From contig NZ_JAQV02000031.1 in assembly GCF_000732485.2 (NCBI RefSeq), positions 372,001-436,000 of the forward strand: a stretch of DNA of 64,000 nt, given 5' to 3'. The DNA is from Bacillus sp. SJS. GTDB lineage: Bacteria > Bacillota > Bacilli > Bacillales > Bacillaceae. Below the pieces are notes generated by a model, which saw only the letters and a program-made list of their open reading frames with translations, did no database searches and was not told the origin of the DNA. Both the position numbers and the translations under genes were made by a program. This document shows, piece by piece, positions 52,971-62,307 of this stretch (within the stretch, counting starts at the first letter, position 1; each line of letters opens with the position of its first letter).

Positions 52971-54812
52971 TTACAGACCAGAGAGTTTCTTTTTCTTTGC
53001 TGCTCTTTCACGTTCGTTTTTGTCGAGAATTTTCTTTCTCAAACGAATGGATTCAGGTGTAACTTCACAGTATTCATCATCATTCAGGTACTCAAGGGAT
53101 TCCTCAAGTGTCATGATGCGAGGTTTTTTCATGGTTGTTGTTTGATCTTTTGTTGCTGAACGGACGTTTGTTTGCTGCTTCATTCTGCAGATGTTTACAA
53201 CAAGGTCGCTGTCACGGTTATGTTCGCCGACGATCATTCCTTCGTAAACGTCTGTTCCTGGCTCAACAAAGATTACGCCGCGGTCTTCGATACCCATGAT
53301 CCCGTAGCCTGATGATTTACCGTTCTCCATGGATACTAGAACACCTTGACGGCGTCCGCCAACCTGGCCAGTAGCCATTGGCTGGTAGCTGTCAAACGTG
53401 TGGTTGATGATTCCGTAACCGCGAGTCAGAGAAAGGAACTCAGTGGAGTATCCAATCAATCCGCGCGAAGGAACCATGAAGATCATTCTTACTTGGCCGT
53501 TACCGTTGTTGATCATGTCCTGCATTTCACCTTTGCGGGCACCGATGGATTCCATTACTGCGCCGGTGTAATCTTCAGGAACGTCGATTTGAACGCGTTC
53601 CACAGGCTCGCAGCGGACACCGTCAATTTCACGTACGATAACTTCAGGTTTAGACACTTGAAGCTCGTAGTTTTCACGGCGCATGTTTTCGATCAGGATG
53701 GAAAGGTGAAGCTCTCCGCGTCCTGAAACGGTCCATGCATCTGGAGAATCTGTGTTTTCTACGCGCAAGCTTACATCTGTTTGCAGCTGCTGCATGAGGC
53801 GCTCTTCAATTTTACGTGAAGTAACGAATTTACCTTCGCGTCCTGCAAACGGGCTGTTGTTTACAAGGAATGTCATTTGAAGAGTAGGCTCATCAATCCG
53901 CAGTACTGGAAGTGCTTCCTGGTGTTCAACCGGGCAGACCGTTTCACCTACGTTGATGTCTTCCATACCGGAAACAGCAACAAGGTCTCCAGCGCGTGCT
54001 TCTTCGATTTCGACACGCTTCAATCCTTGGAAACCAAAGATTTTCGTTACGCGGAAGTTTTTCGCTGTTCCGTCAAGCTTCATTAGGGAAACTTGCTGGC
54101 CAACTTGCATAGTCCCTCTGAAAACACGTCCAATTCCGATACGTCCAACATAGTCGTTGTAGTCCAGAAGAGCTACTTGGAATTGAAGAGGATCTTCACT
54201 ATTATCAACCGGTGATGGGATGGTTTCCATGATGGATTCAAAGATGCACTCCATGTTTTCTTCCTGTTCAGCAGGATCCGGGTTCATGCTTGCGGTTCCG
54301 TTTACTGCGGATGCAAAGACAACCGGGAATTCAAGCTGATCTTCTGTAGCATCCAATTCGATGAACAAGTCGATAACTTCGTCTACAACTTCCTGCGGGC
54401 GGGCAGAGTCTTTATCGATTTTGTTTACTACTACGATTGGAGTCAGTTTTTGCTCCAAAGCTTTTTTCAAAACAAAGCGTGTTTGAGGCATACATCCTTC
54501 ATATGCGTCGACAACAAGCAGAACGCCGTCAACCATTTTCATGATCCGCTCTACTTCACCGCCGAAATCAGCATGTCCTGGAGTGTCCAGGATGTTGATG
54601 CGAGTGTCTTTATATTGAATAGCCGTATTTTTGGCCAAGATTGTTATTCCGCGTTCACGTTCCAAATCATTGGAGTCCATGGCACGTTCAGCAACCTGCT
54701 CGTTTGCACGGAATGTTCCAGCTTGATGAAGCAGTTTGTCTACCAGCGTCGTTTTTCCATGGTCAACGTGGGCAATAATCGCAATATTGCGAAGATCGTT
54801 TCGAAGTTTCAC
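52971..54812 (-). CDS. typA: Ribosome-associated GTPase TypA/BipA
   Basis: TypA is a translational GTPase related to EF-G and LepA that aids ribosome assembly and stress adaptation. The 613-residue protein has the G1 loop [15 protein letters not shown] (about 15-29), G2 ERERGITI, G3 [15 protein letters not shown]4 NKID, then domains II, III/V and the TypA-specific C-terminal domain ([17 protein letters not shown]). It starts with GTG after GGAGATG. In B. subtilis it is ylaG. Confidence 0.97.
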   Translation of the reverse strand: MKLRNDLRNIAIIAHVDHGKTTLVDKLLHQAGTFRANEQVAERAMDSNDLERERGITILAKNTAIQYKDTRINILDTPGHADFGGEVERIMKMVDGVLLVVDAYEGCMPQTRFVLKKALEQKLTPIVVVNKIDKDSARPQEVVDEVIDLFIELDATEDQLEFPVVFASAVNGTASMNPDPAEQEENMECIFESIMETIPSPVDNSEDPLQFQVALLDYNDYVGRIGIGRVFRGTMQVGQQVSLMKLDGTAKNFRVTKIFGFQGLKRVEIEEARAGDLVAVSGMEDINVGETVCPVEHQEALPVLRIDEPTLQMTFLVNNSPFAGREGKFVTSRKIEERLMQQLQTDVSLRVENTDSPDAWTVSGRGELHLSILIENMRRENYELQVSKPEVIVREIDGVRCEPVERVQIDVPEDYTGAVMESIGARKGEMQDMINNGNGQVRMIFMVPSRGLIGYSTEFLSLTRGYGIINHTFDSYQPMATGQVGGRRQGVLVSMENGKSSGYGIMGIEDRGVIFVEPGTDVYEGMIVGEHNRDSDLVVNICRMKQQTNVRSATKDQTTTMKKPRIMTLEESLEYLNDDEYCEVTPESIRLRKKILDKNERERAAKKKKLSGL

Positions 54813-54933
54813 AATTTCATCTCCTATAAATTCAAAATACCCTCGATATTATAACACACACTGCTGGTAAAATAGAAAGTTTTTAAGTAAACTTAGTTTG
54901 AAATCTTTTTTTATACGTTAGGGGATGCAGGAA

Positions 54934-55119
54934 ATGAAGTCGGGAAAATGGATTTTTTTAGTACTGGCAGTGCTCGCTGCCGTTATGATGATGCTGATCG
55001 GAGTTTCTGTCGGATTCAGAAGTATACTCGGTGTGATTGCATCTATTATTGGATTATGTGCTGTAATGGGCTTCGGTTTTGCCAGGAAAAAGAAGATGCG
55101 TGAAAAAGGTCTGATTTAA
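54934..55119 (+). CDS. ylaF: YlaF, DUF5325-type small membrane protein
   Basis: A 61-residue protein with two membrane segments (about 5-25 and 29-48) and a basic tail ARKKKMREKGLI. It is the YlaF type found divergent from typA in Bacillus; function unknown. The ATG at 54934 is preferred over 54925 because the latter touches the GGGG site. Confidence 0.75.
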   Translation: MKSGKWIFLVLAVLAAVMMMLIGVSVGFRSILGVIASIIGLCAVMGFGFARKKKMREKGLI

Positions 55120-55162
55120 AATAGGAAGGCCGCGGAACATATAGGTTCCGCGGCCTTTTTTC
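55117..55162. terminator. Convergent terminator
   Basis: AAGGCCGCGGAAC-ATATAG-GTTCCGCGGCCTT is a 13-bp symmetric stem followed by a T run, between ylaF and the acetyltransferase. Confidence 0.8.
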
Positions 55163-55614
55163 TATAACGGGAAAATCAGAATGGTGTAGTCTTCACCTTC
55201 GTTTTTCTCCATTTTAAATTGTTCAAACCCTGCTTTGCTTAAAAATTGAATCCAAGCCAAACGTTCAGCGGGGACTCCTGCAAAGAGCACTTTATGACCC
55301 TTTTCCTTCAATTCAGCTGCAATCATGCGAATGACTCGTTCACCTATTCCCTGACTTCTTTTGGATGGATGTACCAAAATGGTGCCAAGCCATGGCTTTT
55401 CATTAGATGGTGACCATTCGATTGAAAAGGTTATGGCTACAGGCTCTCCATTTGATTCCCAGATTCGCCATTCACCCTGATACATCTCGTATTTTTTCAA
55501 ATACTCTTCAAGAAGACCCGGTTCCGTTTCTTCGCTGATCCATTCAGGACTCTCCTTTACGCATTGAAGCAAAAAAGAAAAATCTTCCTCCTGGTACATT
55601 CTTGCCGTCAGCAT
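55162..55614 (-). CDS. GNAT-family N-acetyltransferase
   Basis: A 150-residue GNAT protein. Motif A is LGTILVHPSKRSQGIGERVIRMIAAEL (acetyl-CoA loop SQGIGE), followed by LFAGVPAERLAWIQFLSKAGFEQFKME. Substrate unknown. Its ATG is one base after the stop codon of the phosphatase gene, so both are one transcript. Confidence 0.82.
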   Translation of the reverse strand: MLTARMYQEEDFSFLLQCVKESPEWISEETEPGLLEEYLKKYEMYQGEWRIWESNGEPVAITFSIEWSPSNEKPWLGTILVHPSKRSQGIGERVIRMIAAELKEKGHKVLFAGVPAERLAWIQFLSKAGFEQFKMEKNEGEDYTILIFPL

Positions 55615-55615
55615 A

Positions 55616-56410
55616 TTATGCTTTGTTCAAATAGGAATTCAGTATTTCTTCATGCAGCCCCGGTCTTGAGGCAAATACACTGTTCCGTTCTAATATGCTG
55701 ATTGGCTCCCCGCTGACTGTAGTTGCTATGCCTCCCACTTCATGGAGTAAAACTAGACCGCCTGCGAAATCCCATGGGGCAAGCCTCATTGTGATGTAGC
55801 AATCCAGTCTTCCTGAAACAACATAGGCGAATTCCAGTGCTGCAGATCCGTATGAACGGGTACCTCTTGCATTCCTAACCAGGGGAGCCAAAACGGATGG
55901 ATCAATTCTTTTGTTTTCCGTAACCCAGGTCGCATTCAGACCAATAATCGCTTCCTTCACTTCTCTGTGTTCAAGCTTTGGCAAAGGAGTGTCATCCATA
56001 AAAGCTCCTTCCCCTTTAAAAGCATGGTACAGTTCATCATGGACTACATCATAAATGAGACCAATCATTCCGGTTCCCTCTTCGTAAATACCGATCGAGA
56101 TGGCAAAATTCCGCTGCTGATGCACGAAATTCATTGTTCCGTCTATTGGATCAATAATCCAGATGATCCCTTTGGAGTCCTCGATTTCATGTCCATATCC
56201 CTCTTCCCCCAGGATACGGTGATCGGGGTAGGTTTCTTTGATCCTGCTGATGAAAAATTGCTCTGTTTCTTTGTCCATGTTGGTAACGAGGTCGTTCGGA
56301 TTGGATTTAGTTTGAATTGAAAGAGACGTTGCAAAGGAACCGCGGATTCTTTCTCCCGCTTCTCTAATCCAGCTTTTTGCATGATGATCAATATCTTTCC
56401 AATTAGTCAT
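55616..56410 (-). CDS. Inositol monophosphatase family protein (YktC type)
   Basis: A 264-residue Mg-dependent phosphatase of the IMPase/SuhB fold. Metal-binding motifs are GEEG near residue 68 and IDPIDGTMNFVH near 88-99, with a WDFAGGLVLLHEVGG C-terminal signature (usually WDxAAG). Substrates of the family include inositol phosphates, fructose-1,6-bisphosphate and NADP; this cannot be resolved here. B. subtilis has yktC at this place. AAGAGG precedes the ATG. Confidence 0.87.
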   Translation of the reverse strand: MTNWKDIDHHAKSWIREAGERIRGSFATSLSIQTKSNPNDLVTNMDKETEQFFISRIKETYPDHRILGEEGYGHEIEDSKGIIWIIDPIDGTMNFVHQQRNFAISIGIYEEGTGMIGLIYDVVHDELYHAFKGEGAFMDDTPLPKLEHREVKEAIIGLNATWVTENKRIDPSVLAPLVRNARGTRSYGSAALEFAYVVSGRLDCYITMRLAPWDFAGGLVLLHEVGGIATTVSGEPISILERNSVFASRPGLHEEILNSYLNKA

Positions 56411-56554
56411 GATTAGCCTCTTTTCTATTGGGACTTAACGGTTACAGGCATTTTGGGCCTGTCCAAAATATGTATAGGTATGTAATAAAGGATACTGCAA
56501 GAAAAACACGAATTCAAGCCGAAAGGGGAGCATGCAAAGAGCCGGGCGCAGATA

Positions 56555-56583
56555 AAAACGAACCTTCTTAAGGTTCGTTTAAC
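56555..56583 (-). terminator. Intrinsic terminator
   Basis: On the minus strand AACGAACCTTA-AGAAGGTTCGTT followed by TTTA ends the small gene at 56593. Confidence 0.75.
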
Positions 56584-56592
56584 ATCCTCAGG

Positions 56593-56781
56593 CTATGCCT
56601 GCAGCTTAAGCCATTCTCTTCTGAGTTTTTCAAGTCTTTGTTTGCTTTCTGATTTTTGATCTTCGTTGTTATCCTGCATCGCATCAAACAATGTAGCCAG
56701 TTCATAATCCAATTCAAGCTGGATTACACTGATACGATTTTTCAATTCTCTGGGCTGTGCGGCTTTAATGACCTGTTTCAT
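56593..56781 (-). CDS. Small helical protein of unknown function
   Basis: A 62-residue, highly charged, probably all-helical protein (PRELKNRISVIQLELDYELATLFDAMQDNNEDQKSES in two runs). The position between yktB and yktC suggests it corresponds to B. subtilis ykzI, but I am not sure of the sequence match. AAGGGGAG precedes the ATG. It has its own terminator. Confidence 0.65.
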   Translation of the reverse strand: MKQVIKAAQPRELKNRISVIQLELDYELATLFDAMQDNNEDQKSESKQRLEKLRREWLKLQA

Positions 56782-57038
56782 CGAAAAACTCCCCTTTCAT
56801 ATCTTACTTATTTTATGAATAGCTTTCGAAAACCTGGGACCGATGAGATTTTGTATATCTTATGTTCATTAATAATGACAGGGAACATGGTGAAAAAAAT
56901 TGTGTATCTACCTATATATAAAGCTTGTTTACAATACTTTACCACTTTGCAGTTACGATGAAACGTGCAACTTTATTGGAGCGCGCTGCCGGTTATGCTA
57001 CAATATTTTTACTTATATTCAGGAGGTTTCTCACAGCT

Positions 57039-57674
57039 ATGAAATTCACGGGTTTCACTCAAAAAGATTTTGAAGTATTCACGATAGATGGACTGGATCA
57101 GCGAATGGAGAAATTAATCGAGCAAGTACGCCCGAAGCTTGAAAGCCTTGGCGAGCATTTCAGTACAGAATTGTCCAGCTGGACAGGAGATGAAATGTTT
57201 CCGTATGTAGCAAAGCATGCACGGCGTTCCGTAAACCCGCCTGATGATACGTGGGTTGCTTTCGCCAGCAGCAAAAGAGGTTACAAAATGCTTCCCCATT
57301 TTCAGATCGGTTTATGGGAAACCCATATTTTCATCTGGTTTGCCATGATTTATGAAGCTCCCGCCAAAGTAAGCTTCGGAAAAGCGGCTGAAAAAAATCT
57401 TAATCAGATTTTACATGACATTCCGGAAAACTTTGTATGGTCCTCAGATCATACGAAGCCTGGAGCAGTTTCACAAAAAGAGCTTGGGAAAAAAGGGCTG
57501 AAAGAGATGGCTAAAAGGCTTCAGACGGTTAAAAAGGCTGAAATGCTCTGTGGTGTTCATTTCAGCAAGGAGGAAGCAGAATCCATGAATCCGGAAGAAT
57601 TTCTGGATAAAGCAGAGCAATCATTAAAAACACTGCTGCCGCTCTATCAGCTGGCTCAAAAATCGTCTAACTAA
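57039..57674 (+). CDS. yktB: UPF0637 protein YktB
   Basis: A 211-residue soluble protein of the UPF0637 family ([24 protein letters not shown], then [21 protein letters not shown] and [17 protein letters not shown]). Function unknown. The frame is open further upstream, but the ATG at 57039 has AGGAGG 12 bases upstream and gives the family start. Confidence 0.88.
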   Translation: MKFTGFTQKDFEVFTIDGLDQRMEKLIEQVRPKLESLGEHFSTELSSWTGDEMFPYVAKHARRSVNPPDDTWVAFASSKRGYKMLPHFQIGLWETHIFIWFAMIYEAPAKVSFGKAAEKNLNQILHDIPENFVWSSDHTKPGAVSQKELGKKGLKEMAKRLQTVKKAEMLCGVHFSKEEAESMNPEEFLDKAEQSLKTLLPLYQLAQKSSN

Positions 57675-57708
57675 CAAAATCCCGGGTGCCCCCCGGGATT
57701 TTGTTTAA
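57675..57708. terminator. Convergent terminator of yktB and yktA
   Basis: AACAAAATCCCGGG-TGCCC-CCCGGGATTTTGTT is a 14-bp symmetric stem between the two stops. Confidence 0.85.
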
Positions 57709-57977
57709 GGCATTTTTATTCGATTTCCATCTTCACTGTCTTTTGCTTTCTTTACAGTACGGTACGAAGAATAACCGCTTACCTCTTCAAATTCATCACA
57801 AAGGTTCTTCTCCTCTGCTTTACCTGGAACGATCTCCTTGAATCTGCGATAGCTGTTCATAAAATCTTCCCTGCTGATTCCCTGTTCATAGGCTTTTTCA
57901 ACATTTTCGAAAAATTGAACGGCATCAATTATTTCTTCTGTGGACCAATCTGCAGAAAGCGGATATTGATAATCCAT
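57705..57977 (-). CDS. yktA: UPF0223 protein YktA
   Basis: A 90-residue protein with the UPF0223 signature [31 protein letters not shown]. Function unknown. GAGGTGAGAAC precedes the ATG. It starts 10 bases after the upstream oxidoreductase gene, so the two are probably cotranscribed. Confidence 0.9.
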   Translation of the reverse strand: MDYQYPLSADWSTEEIIDAVQFFENVEKAYEQGISREDFMNSYRRFKEIVPGKAEEKNLCDEFEEVSGYSSYRTVKKAKDSEDGNRIKMP

Positions 57978-57986
57978 GTTCTCACC

Positions 57987-58958
57987 TCAATCTCTTTTGC
58001 CATTCCCCCATTGATTGCGGATGATTTCTCCCTCTTTCAACATTCTATCAAATAATTCCTGTACAGTGGGAATGTCGTATATTAGACCTGCGGACTGTCC
58101 GCTCCAGCCGAAACCTTCTGATCGATTTCCCTCATATATGTATTTTTTATTTGCCCGGCCATCAATATACTCTTTTAATCCTTCATAGCCTGATTTTAGT
58201 TCTTCAAGCTGGATAATATGGTCTGTCCATTCGTTCGCCAAGGCTCTGGCAGGAGCTCCAATGCTCTTTTTTATAAGCACTGTGTCTGTTTCACTGGAAG
58301 AAATTAAATCCTGCTTGTAGTGATGATGGGCATGGACACATTCTTTTACAGCAATAAATCTTGTCCCCATTTCAATTCCCTCTGCTCCAAAAGCAAGGGA
58401 GGCCATTAGCCCTCTTCCGTCGGCGATTCCCCCGGATGCAATAACTGGAATTGAGACCGCCCTTACAATTTGCGGAATCAGGACAAAGGTTCCGGTATCA
58501 TTTCTCCCTAAATGACCGCCCCCTTCCTGTCCAACGGCTATAACTGCATCTGCCCCCATTTCTTCCGCTTTTTCCGCCTGCCTTCGCGCTGCAACCAATA
58601 CAAGTTTTTTTATTGATGTTCCTTTTAGCTGTTCAAAAATAGGAGCCGGATTTCCTCCCGTCATGGAAATGACCTTTACTCCCTCTTGGATCGCTGCTTC
58701 AAGCATGCTGGAAAACGGCCTGCCATGCTGACCTATGGCAAAGTTCACACCAAACGGCTTGTCTGTTTTCAATCTCGTTTTACGAATTTCTTCCTTAAGT
58801 TCTTCTGGAGATCCTAGAGACATGGCTGTAATCTGGCCGAGGCCCCCGGCATTGGAGACAGCGGCTGCCAAATCAGAATATGCGAGATACGCTAGCCCCC
58901 CTTGAATGATCGGATATTTGATGCCGAGCAATTCCGTTACTTTCGTTTTCCAAATCAT
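57987..58958 (-). CDS. Nitronate monooxygenase family FMN oxidoreductase
   Basis: A 323-residue TIM-barrel flavoprotein: LLGIKYPIIQGGLAYLAYSDLAAAVSNAGGLG opens the fold, and VGQEGGGHLGRNDTGTFVLIPQIV and PVIASGGIADGRGL bind FMN phosphate. The histidine in GGHLGR is the family's catalytic residue. Relatives are nitronate monooxygenases and FabK-type enoyl-ACP reductases; the first is more likely. The ATG at 58958 follows GGGGGG at good spacing. Confidence 0.83.
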   Translation of the reverse strand: MIWKTKVTELLGIKYPIIQGGLAYLAYSDLAAAVSNAGGLGQITAMSLGSPEELKEEIRKTRLKTDKPFGVNFAIGQHGRPFSSMLEAAIQEGVKVISMTGGNPAPIFEQLKGTSIKKLVLVAARRQAEKAEEMGADAVIAVGQEGGGHLGRNDTGTFVLIPQIVRAVSIPVIASGGIADGRGLMASLAFGAEGIEMGTRFIAVKECVHAHHHYKQDLISSSETDTVLIKKSIGAPARALANEWTDHIIQLEELKSGYEGLKEYIDGRANKKYIYEGNRSEGFGWSGQSAGLIYDIPTVQELFDRMLKEGEIIRNQWGNGKRD

Positions 58959-59110
58959 TTTCATCCCCCCTTTTATTCTTTTCGATAGAGAAGATTCGAT
59001 TTCCTTTGACAAAGCCAGTCAAAATTTACTTTATAAAAATTCTCCCTAATGATATAATTCATGTGTTTTTATTAAGGACGTATTTCAGAAAAAGAAGGTG
59101 GAATGAACCA

Positions 59111-60586
59111 TTGAACCAAAACCTGACACCGCTTTATACCGGGTTAAAAAAACACATTGACCGGAATCCCATTCAATTTCATATACCTGGGCACAAAAAA
59201 GGTGCCGGAATTGATCCAGATTTCAGAGAATACATCGGCGAAAACGCCCTTAAAATGGATCTGATTAATATAGGACCTCTTGATGATTTGCATTCTCCGA
59301 AGGGTATTATTAAAGAAGCCCAGGAGCTTGCTGCAGATGCATTTGGAGCTGATTTCACATTTTTCTCCGTTCAAGGAACGAGTGGAGCAATTATGACAAT
59401 GGTTATGGCTGTCTGCAAGCCTGGAGATAAAATTATCGTCCCGAGAAACGTTCATAAATCCGTAATGACCGCTATTGTTTTCTCAGGTGCGGTTCCCGTT
59501 TTTATTCATCCTGAGGTTGATAAAGAGCTCGGTATATCTCACGGAATTACCACTGACTCTGTGCAGACGGCTCTGGATCAGCATCCTGATGCTAAGGGGG
59601 TCCTTGTCATAAACCCGACGTATTTTGGAATATCGGCAGACTTGAAAAAAATCGTCGAAATTGCCCATTCCTGCCATGTACCGGTTTTAGTAGATGAAGC
59701 ACACGGTGTTCACATCCACTTCCACGAAGAGCTTCCAATGTCAGCGATGCAGGCAGGGGCTGACATGGCTGCAACAAGTGTTCATAAGCTAGGAGGGTCT
59801 ATGACCCAAAGCTCGGTCCTAAACGTCAGAGAGGGGCTTGTGTCCGCTCAGAGGGTACAGTCGATTTTAAGTATGATGACAACAACCTCAACCTCCTACT
59901 TGCTGCTCGCTTCGCTTGATGTAGCCCGTAAGCGCCTGGCCATGGAGGGCAGAGAACTGATTGACCAAACCATTCAGCTTGCTCAAAAAGTGCGTCAGCA
60001 GTTAAACGCTATAGAAGATATTTATTGTGTAGGCAGCGAAATTCTCGGAACGAAGTCAACTTATGATTACGATCCGACAAAATTGATTATTTCAGTGAAG
60101 GAGCTTGGATTGACAGGCTATGACGTGGAGAAGTGGCTTCGGGAGAAATACAGAATTGAGGTTGAACTTTCCGATCTATATAATATCCTGTGCATCGTTA
60201 CTCCTGGTGACACTGTAAAGGAAACAGATTTGCTCGTCGAAGCATTGACTGAACTATCAGACCGGTTCAAACACCGAGATCCGGGTCAAATCGAAGAAAC
60301 CGCCGTGCTGCTGCCTGATATACCAGTGCTTGCCCTTACACCAAGGGATGCTTTTTATTCCGAAACAGAAATCGTGGACTTTAATGAATCCGCAGGCCGG
60401 ATCATCGCTGAGTTTATTATGGTTTATCCTCCCGGGATCCCAATCTTTATTCCCGGTGAGATTATTACTGAAGATAATCTTGCCTATATTCAAAAAAACA
60501 TGGAAGTCGGGCTGCCTGTTCAGGGACCTGAGGATCCTAACTTAAATTCTCTTCGGGTTATTAAAGAGCATAAAGCAATACGATAA
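59111..60586 (+). CDS. speA: Arginine decarboxylase SpeA
   Basis: SpeA decarboxylates arginine to agmatine in polyamine synthesis. The 491-residue PLP enzyme of the Orn/Lys/Arg decarboxylase fold III/I group starts MNQNLTPLYTGLKKH and contains QFHIPGHKKGAG, the PLP-lysine motif ATSVHKLGGS (lysine near residue 226), and the C-terminal PPGIPIFIPGE. The TTG at 59111 lies nine bases after AAGGTGG and matches the B. subtilis N-terminus. It is divergent from the nitronate monooxygenase gene and faces sr1p. Confidence 0.93.
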   Translation: MNQNLTPLYTGLKKHIDRNPIQFHIPGHKKGAGIDPDFREYIGENALKMDLINIGPLDDLHSPKGIIKEAQELAADAFGADFTFFSVQGTSGAIMTMVMAVCKPGDKIIVPRNVHKSVMTAIVFSGAVPVFIHPEVDKELGISHGITTDSVQTALDQHPDAKGVLVINPTYFGISADLKKIVEIAHSCHVPVLVDEAHGVHIHFHEELPMSAMQAGADMAATSVHKLGGSMTQSSVLNVREGLVSAQRVQSILSMMTTTSTSYLLLASLDVARKRLAMEGRELIDQTIQLAQKVRQQLNAIEDIYCVGSEILGTKSTYDYDPTKLIISVKELGLTGYDVEKWLREKYRIEVELSDLYNILCIVTPGDTVKETDLLVEALTELSDRFKHRDPGQIEETAVLLPDIPVLALTPRDAFYSETEIVDFNESAGRIIAEFIMVYPPGIPIFIPGEIITEDNLAYIQKNMEVGLPVQGPEDPNLNSLRVIKEHKAIR

Positions 60587-60611
60587 GAGAACGAATCGAA
60601 TCAATCGTGAT

Positions 60612-60650
60612 AAATAAAAGCATGCGCCAGATTCAGCGCATGCTTTTCCC
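60612..60650. terminator. Convergent terminator of speA and SR1
   Basis: AAAAGCATGCGCC-AGATTCA-GCGCATGCTTTT is a strong symmetric stem. It would end both speA and the oppositely directed sr1p RNA. Confidence 0.85.
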
Positions 60651-60675
60651 TTTTTATCTTAACCCCTTGTCATGT

Positions 60676-60798
60676 TTACCGTTTGATTTCTGTTTTTTCA
60701 CACTCACAATTTAAGCATCTTCCGTACAAAGTGGAGACTTTTTCATCCTCAAAATGGCTGATTGTGCTGTTGCAATCCTGACAAACGATTGTTCCCAT
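60676..60798 (-). CDS. sr1p: GapA-binding peptide SR1P
   Basis: A 40-residue peptide, MGTIVCQDCNSTISHFEDEK followed by VSTLYGRCLNCECEKTEIKR, matching the SR1P family: two CxxC pairs (residues 6/9 and 28/31/33) suggest zinc binding. In B. subtilis SR1P binds glyceraldehyde-3-phosphate dehydrogenase GapA and enhances its interaction with RNase J1. AGGAG lies 8 bases before the ATG. It is expressed from the CcpN-type promoter just upstream. Confidence 0.88.
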   Translation of the reverse strand: MGTIVCQDCNSTISHFEDEKVSTLYGRCLNCECEKTEIKR

Positions 60799-60850
60799 CT
60801 TCCCATCTCCTTTTCTTAAATGTAAGCGGTTTTAATAATTTGTTAGTTTT

Positions 60851-60898
60851 ATATTATTATGTCACATTATATTCGTCAAGCATAAAAAGTATGTCACA
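60851..60898 (-). promoter_or_regulatory. Sigma-A promoter of SR1/sr1p with two CcpN-type operators
   Basis: On the minus strand TTGACG (60874-60879) and TAATAT (60851-60856) are 17 bases apart. TGTGACATACT (60888-60898), a perfect match to TRTGHYATAYW, lies upstream of -35. TGTGACATAAT (60856-60866), with one mismatch, lies between the boxes and touches -10. Centres are 32 bp apart, about three helical turns. B. subtilis sr1 is repressed by CcpN in glycolytic conditions. Confidence 0.75.
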
Positions 60899-60904
60899 TT
60901 AATT

Positions 60905-61270
60905 TTATTTTGAGTGCCCTTTTTTCTCAATCAGTTCGATTGTTTCTCCATCGGGTCCCTCATAGAAAACTGTTTTCCATTCGTTCGGCAGCTTGAACGG
61001 TCCAAGAGCAGGCAGGAGTCTATTCTTTTCAAGCCGGTCAAGCCAATATTGGATAGACTCAACCTCCCACGCCAGATGAATGGCTTTTTCATTAAAAACG
61101 GCACTCTTATCCTCGATCAGTTCAAGCATTCCATTTGCACCATGCAGAAATACAAGGTTATCATCCAAAAAAGAGAACTCCGTTTCTTTATTTAAATCGA
61201 AGAAAAAGGTATAAAAATTCGTGGAAGCTTCCAGGTTTCGAACATTCAGCCCAATATGATGCACTTTCAT
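60905..61270 (-). CDS. Glyoxalase/bleomycin-resistance fold (VOC) protein
   Basis: A 121-residue vicinal oxygen chelate protein with two beta-alpha-beta-beta-beta modules: KVHHIGLNVRNLEASTNFYTFFFDL and AIHLAWEVESIQYWLDRLEK, ending VFYEGPDGETIELIEK. Candidate metal ligands are His4, His70 and the C-terminal glutamate. Activity unknown. GAAGGGG precedes the ATG at 61270. It is the third gene of an operon with a QueA-like protein and an SDR. Confidence 0.82.
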   Translation of the reverse strand: MKVHHIGLNVRNLEASTNFYTFFFDLNKETEFSFLDDNLVFLHGANGMLELIEDKSAVFNEKAIHLAWEVESIQYWLDRLEKNRLLPALGPFKLPNEWKTVFYEGPDGETIELIEKKGHSK

Positions 61271-61284
61271 CTTTTCCCCTTCTC

Positions 61285-62307
61285 TCATGGCAAAATAAGA
61301 TTCATATCACCAAATTCATGCCATAAATAATTTTTCATTAAAGCTTCCTTATAGGCTTCTCCCAATAGATTTGGTTTAATGAAGGCACTCAGCATATCTA
61401 AATGGCTTGCTTCCGGTTCGTGAAAGCCTGTAAGCAGTCCGTCTACAGCCTTCCGGGCAAAGTTACGGGTAACATAAAGATTTGTAACCCCTTCCGTTCC
61501 ATTTGGCAAACCCCCGTTTTCAGCTGCCGTTTCCAGTGCCCTTACAACTGTGGTTCCAACTGCTATAACCCTTCCCCCTTTAAGCTTTGTATCCAATACA
61601 GCTTTAGCCGTTTCCTCTGGCACTCGATAAGACTCGAAGTGTTTGGCAGGATCTGGCCATATGTCACCTCCAAAATAGCTTAAACCTGCATGAAGCTGCA
61701 AAAAGGCTATTTGAACTCCTTGAGACTTGAGCTGCTGCAGAAGCTTCCAGGTAAACGCTCTGCCTGCAGAAGGCATCTCAACTGAACCGGGCACAGAGGC
61801 ATAAACCGTTTGATAGCTTTCCAGAGGCCATGGGTGCTGGATGTATTCGTAATCAACCGCTTTGCCAATTAAGTAGATTTCCTGGAGAAGCTCCACCCCG
61901 CTTTTTGAGAACTTCAACAGAATCAGCGGCCGTTCTATTCCTCTCCCGTAAATCACTGCTTCAAGTCTGTCATTAAATGTAATCGTATCTCCGATATTTG
62001 CTAATCCATCATATATGATTGCTTCCCAAATATGATCCGATACCTTCCTGCTCAGCCTGACCTCAACCTCTCCCTTCCTAAAGGTTCCCTTTAATACAGC
62101 AGGAATGGTTCGGCTGTTATTGAACACCAGTAGATCACCGGGCTTCAAAAAAGAGCCAATCTCCCTTAAAGATGAATGCCTTCTCATGCCGCTTTCCGCT
62201 TCGAGAACCAATAAACGGACTGCGTCTCTGCTCCCGGTTCTCTGTTCAGCCGGTTCTGCTGCATGGAGACTGTCTGGTATATGAAATGCCTGATGCTGAA
62301 TAGTCAT
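61285..62307 (-). CDS. Divergent QueA-like S-adenosylmethionine:tRNA ribosyltransferase-isomerase
   Basis: A 340-residue protein of the QueA family. It retains FKPGDLLVFNNSRTIPAVLKG-like sequence (KPGDLLVFNNSRTIPAVL), QTVYASVPGSVEMPSAGRAFT, VGTTVVRALE and a C-terminal GDMNLILP, but the usual TNFHLPKSTLLML block reads TGFHEPEASHLDMLSAF, and LHVGLGTF reads LHAGLSYF. Genuine QueA is normally next to tgt in the ruv cluster, so this is probably a paralogue with altered substrate. It overlaps the SDR gene upstream by four bases (ATGA). Confidence 0.8.
   Translation of the reverse strand: MTIQHQAFHIPDSLHAAEPAEQRTGSRDAVRLLVLEAESGMRRHSSLREIGSFLKPGDLLVFNNSRTIPAVLKGTFRKGEVEVRLSRKVSDHIWEAIIYDGLANIGDTITFNDRLEAVIYGRGIERPLILLKFSKSGVELLQEIYLIGKAVDYEYIQHPWPLESYQTVYASVPGSVEMPSAGRAFTWKLLQQLKSQGVQIAFLQLHAGLSYFGGDIWPDPAKHFESYRVPEETAKAVLDTKLKGGRVIAVGTTVVRALETAAENGGLPNGTEGVTNLYVTRNFARKAVDGLLTGFHEPEASHLDMLSAFIKPNLLGEAYKEALMKNYLWHEFGDMNLILP

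Larger units (their letters stand above)
60612..60843 (-). ncRNA. SR1-like dual-function small RNA
   Basis: From the predicted start near 60843 to the terminator the transcript is about 230 nt, close to the 205-nt SR1 of B. subtilis, which also lies beside speA. SR1 base-pairs with ahrC mRNA and encodes SR1P. Here the sr1p coding sequence and ribosome site are intact. I could not verify the ahrC-pairing segments by eye. Confidence 0.65.
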
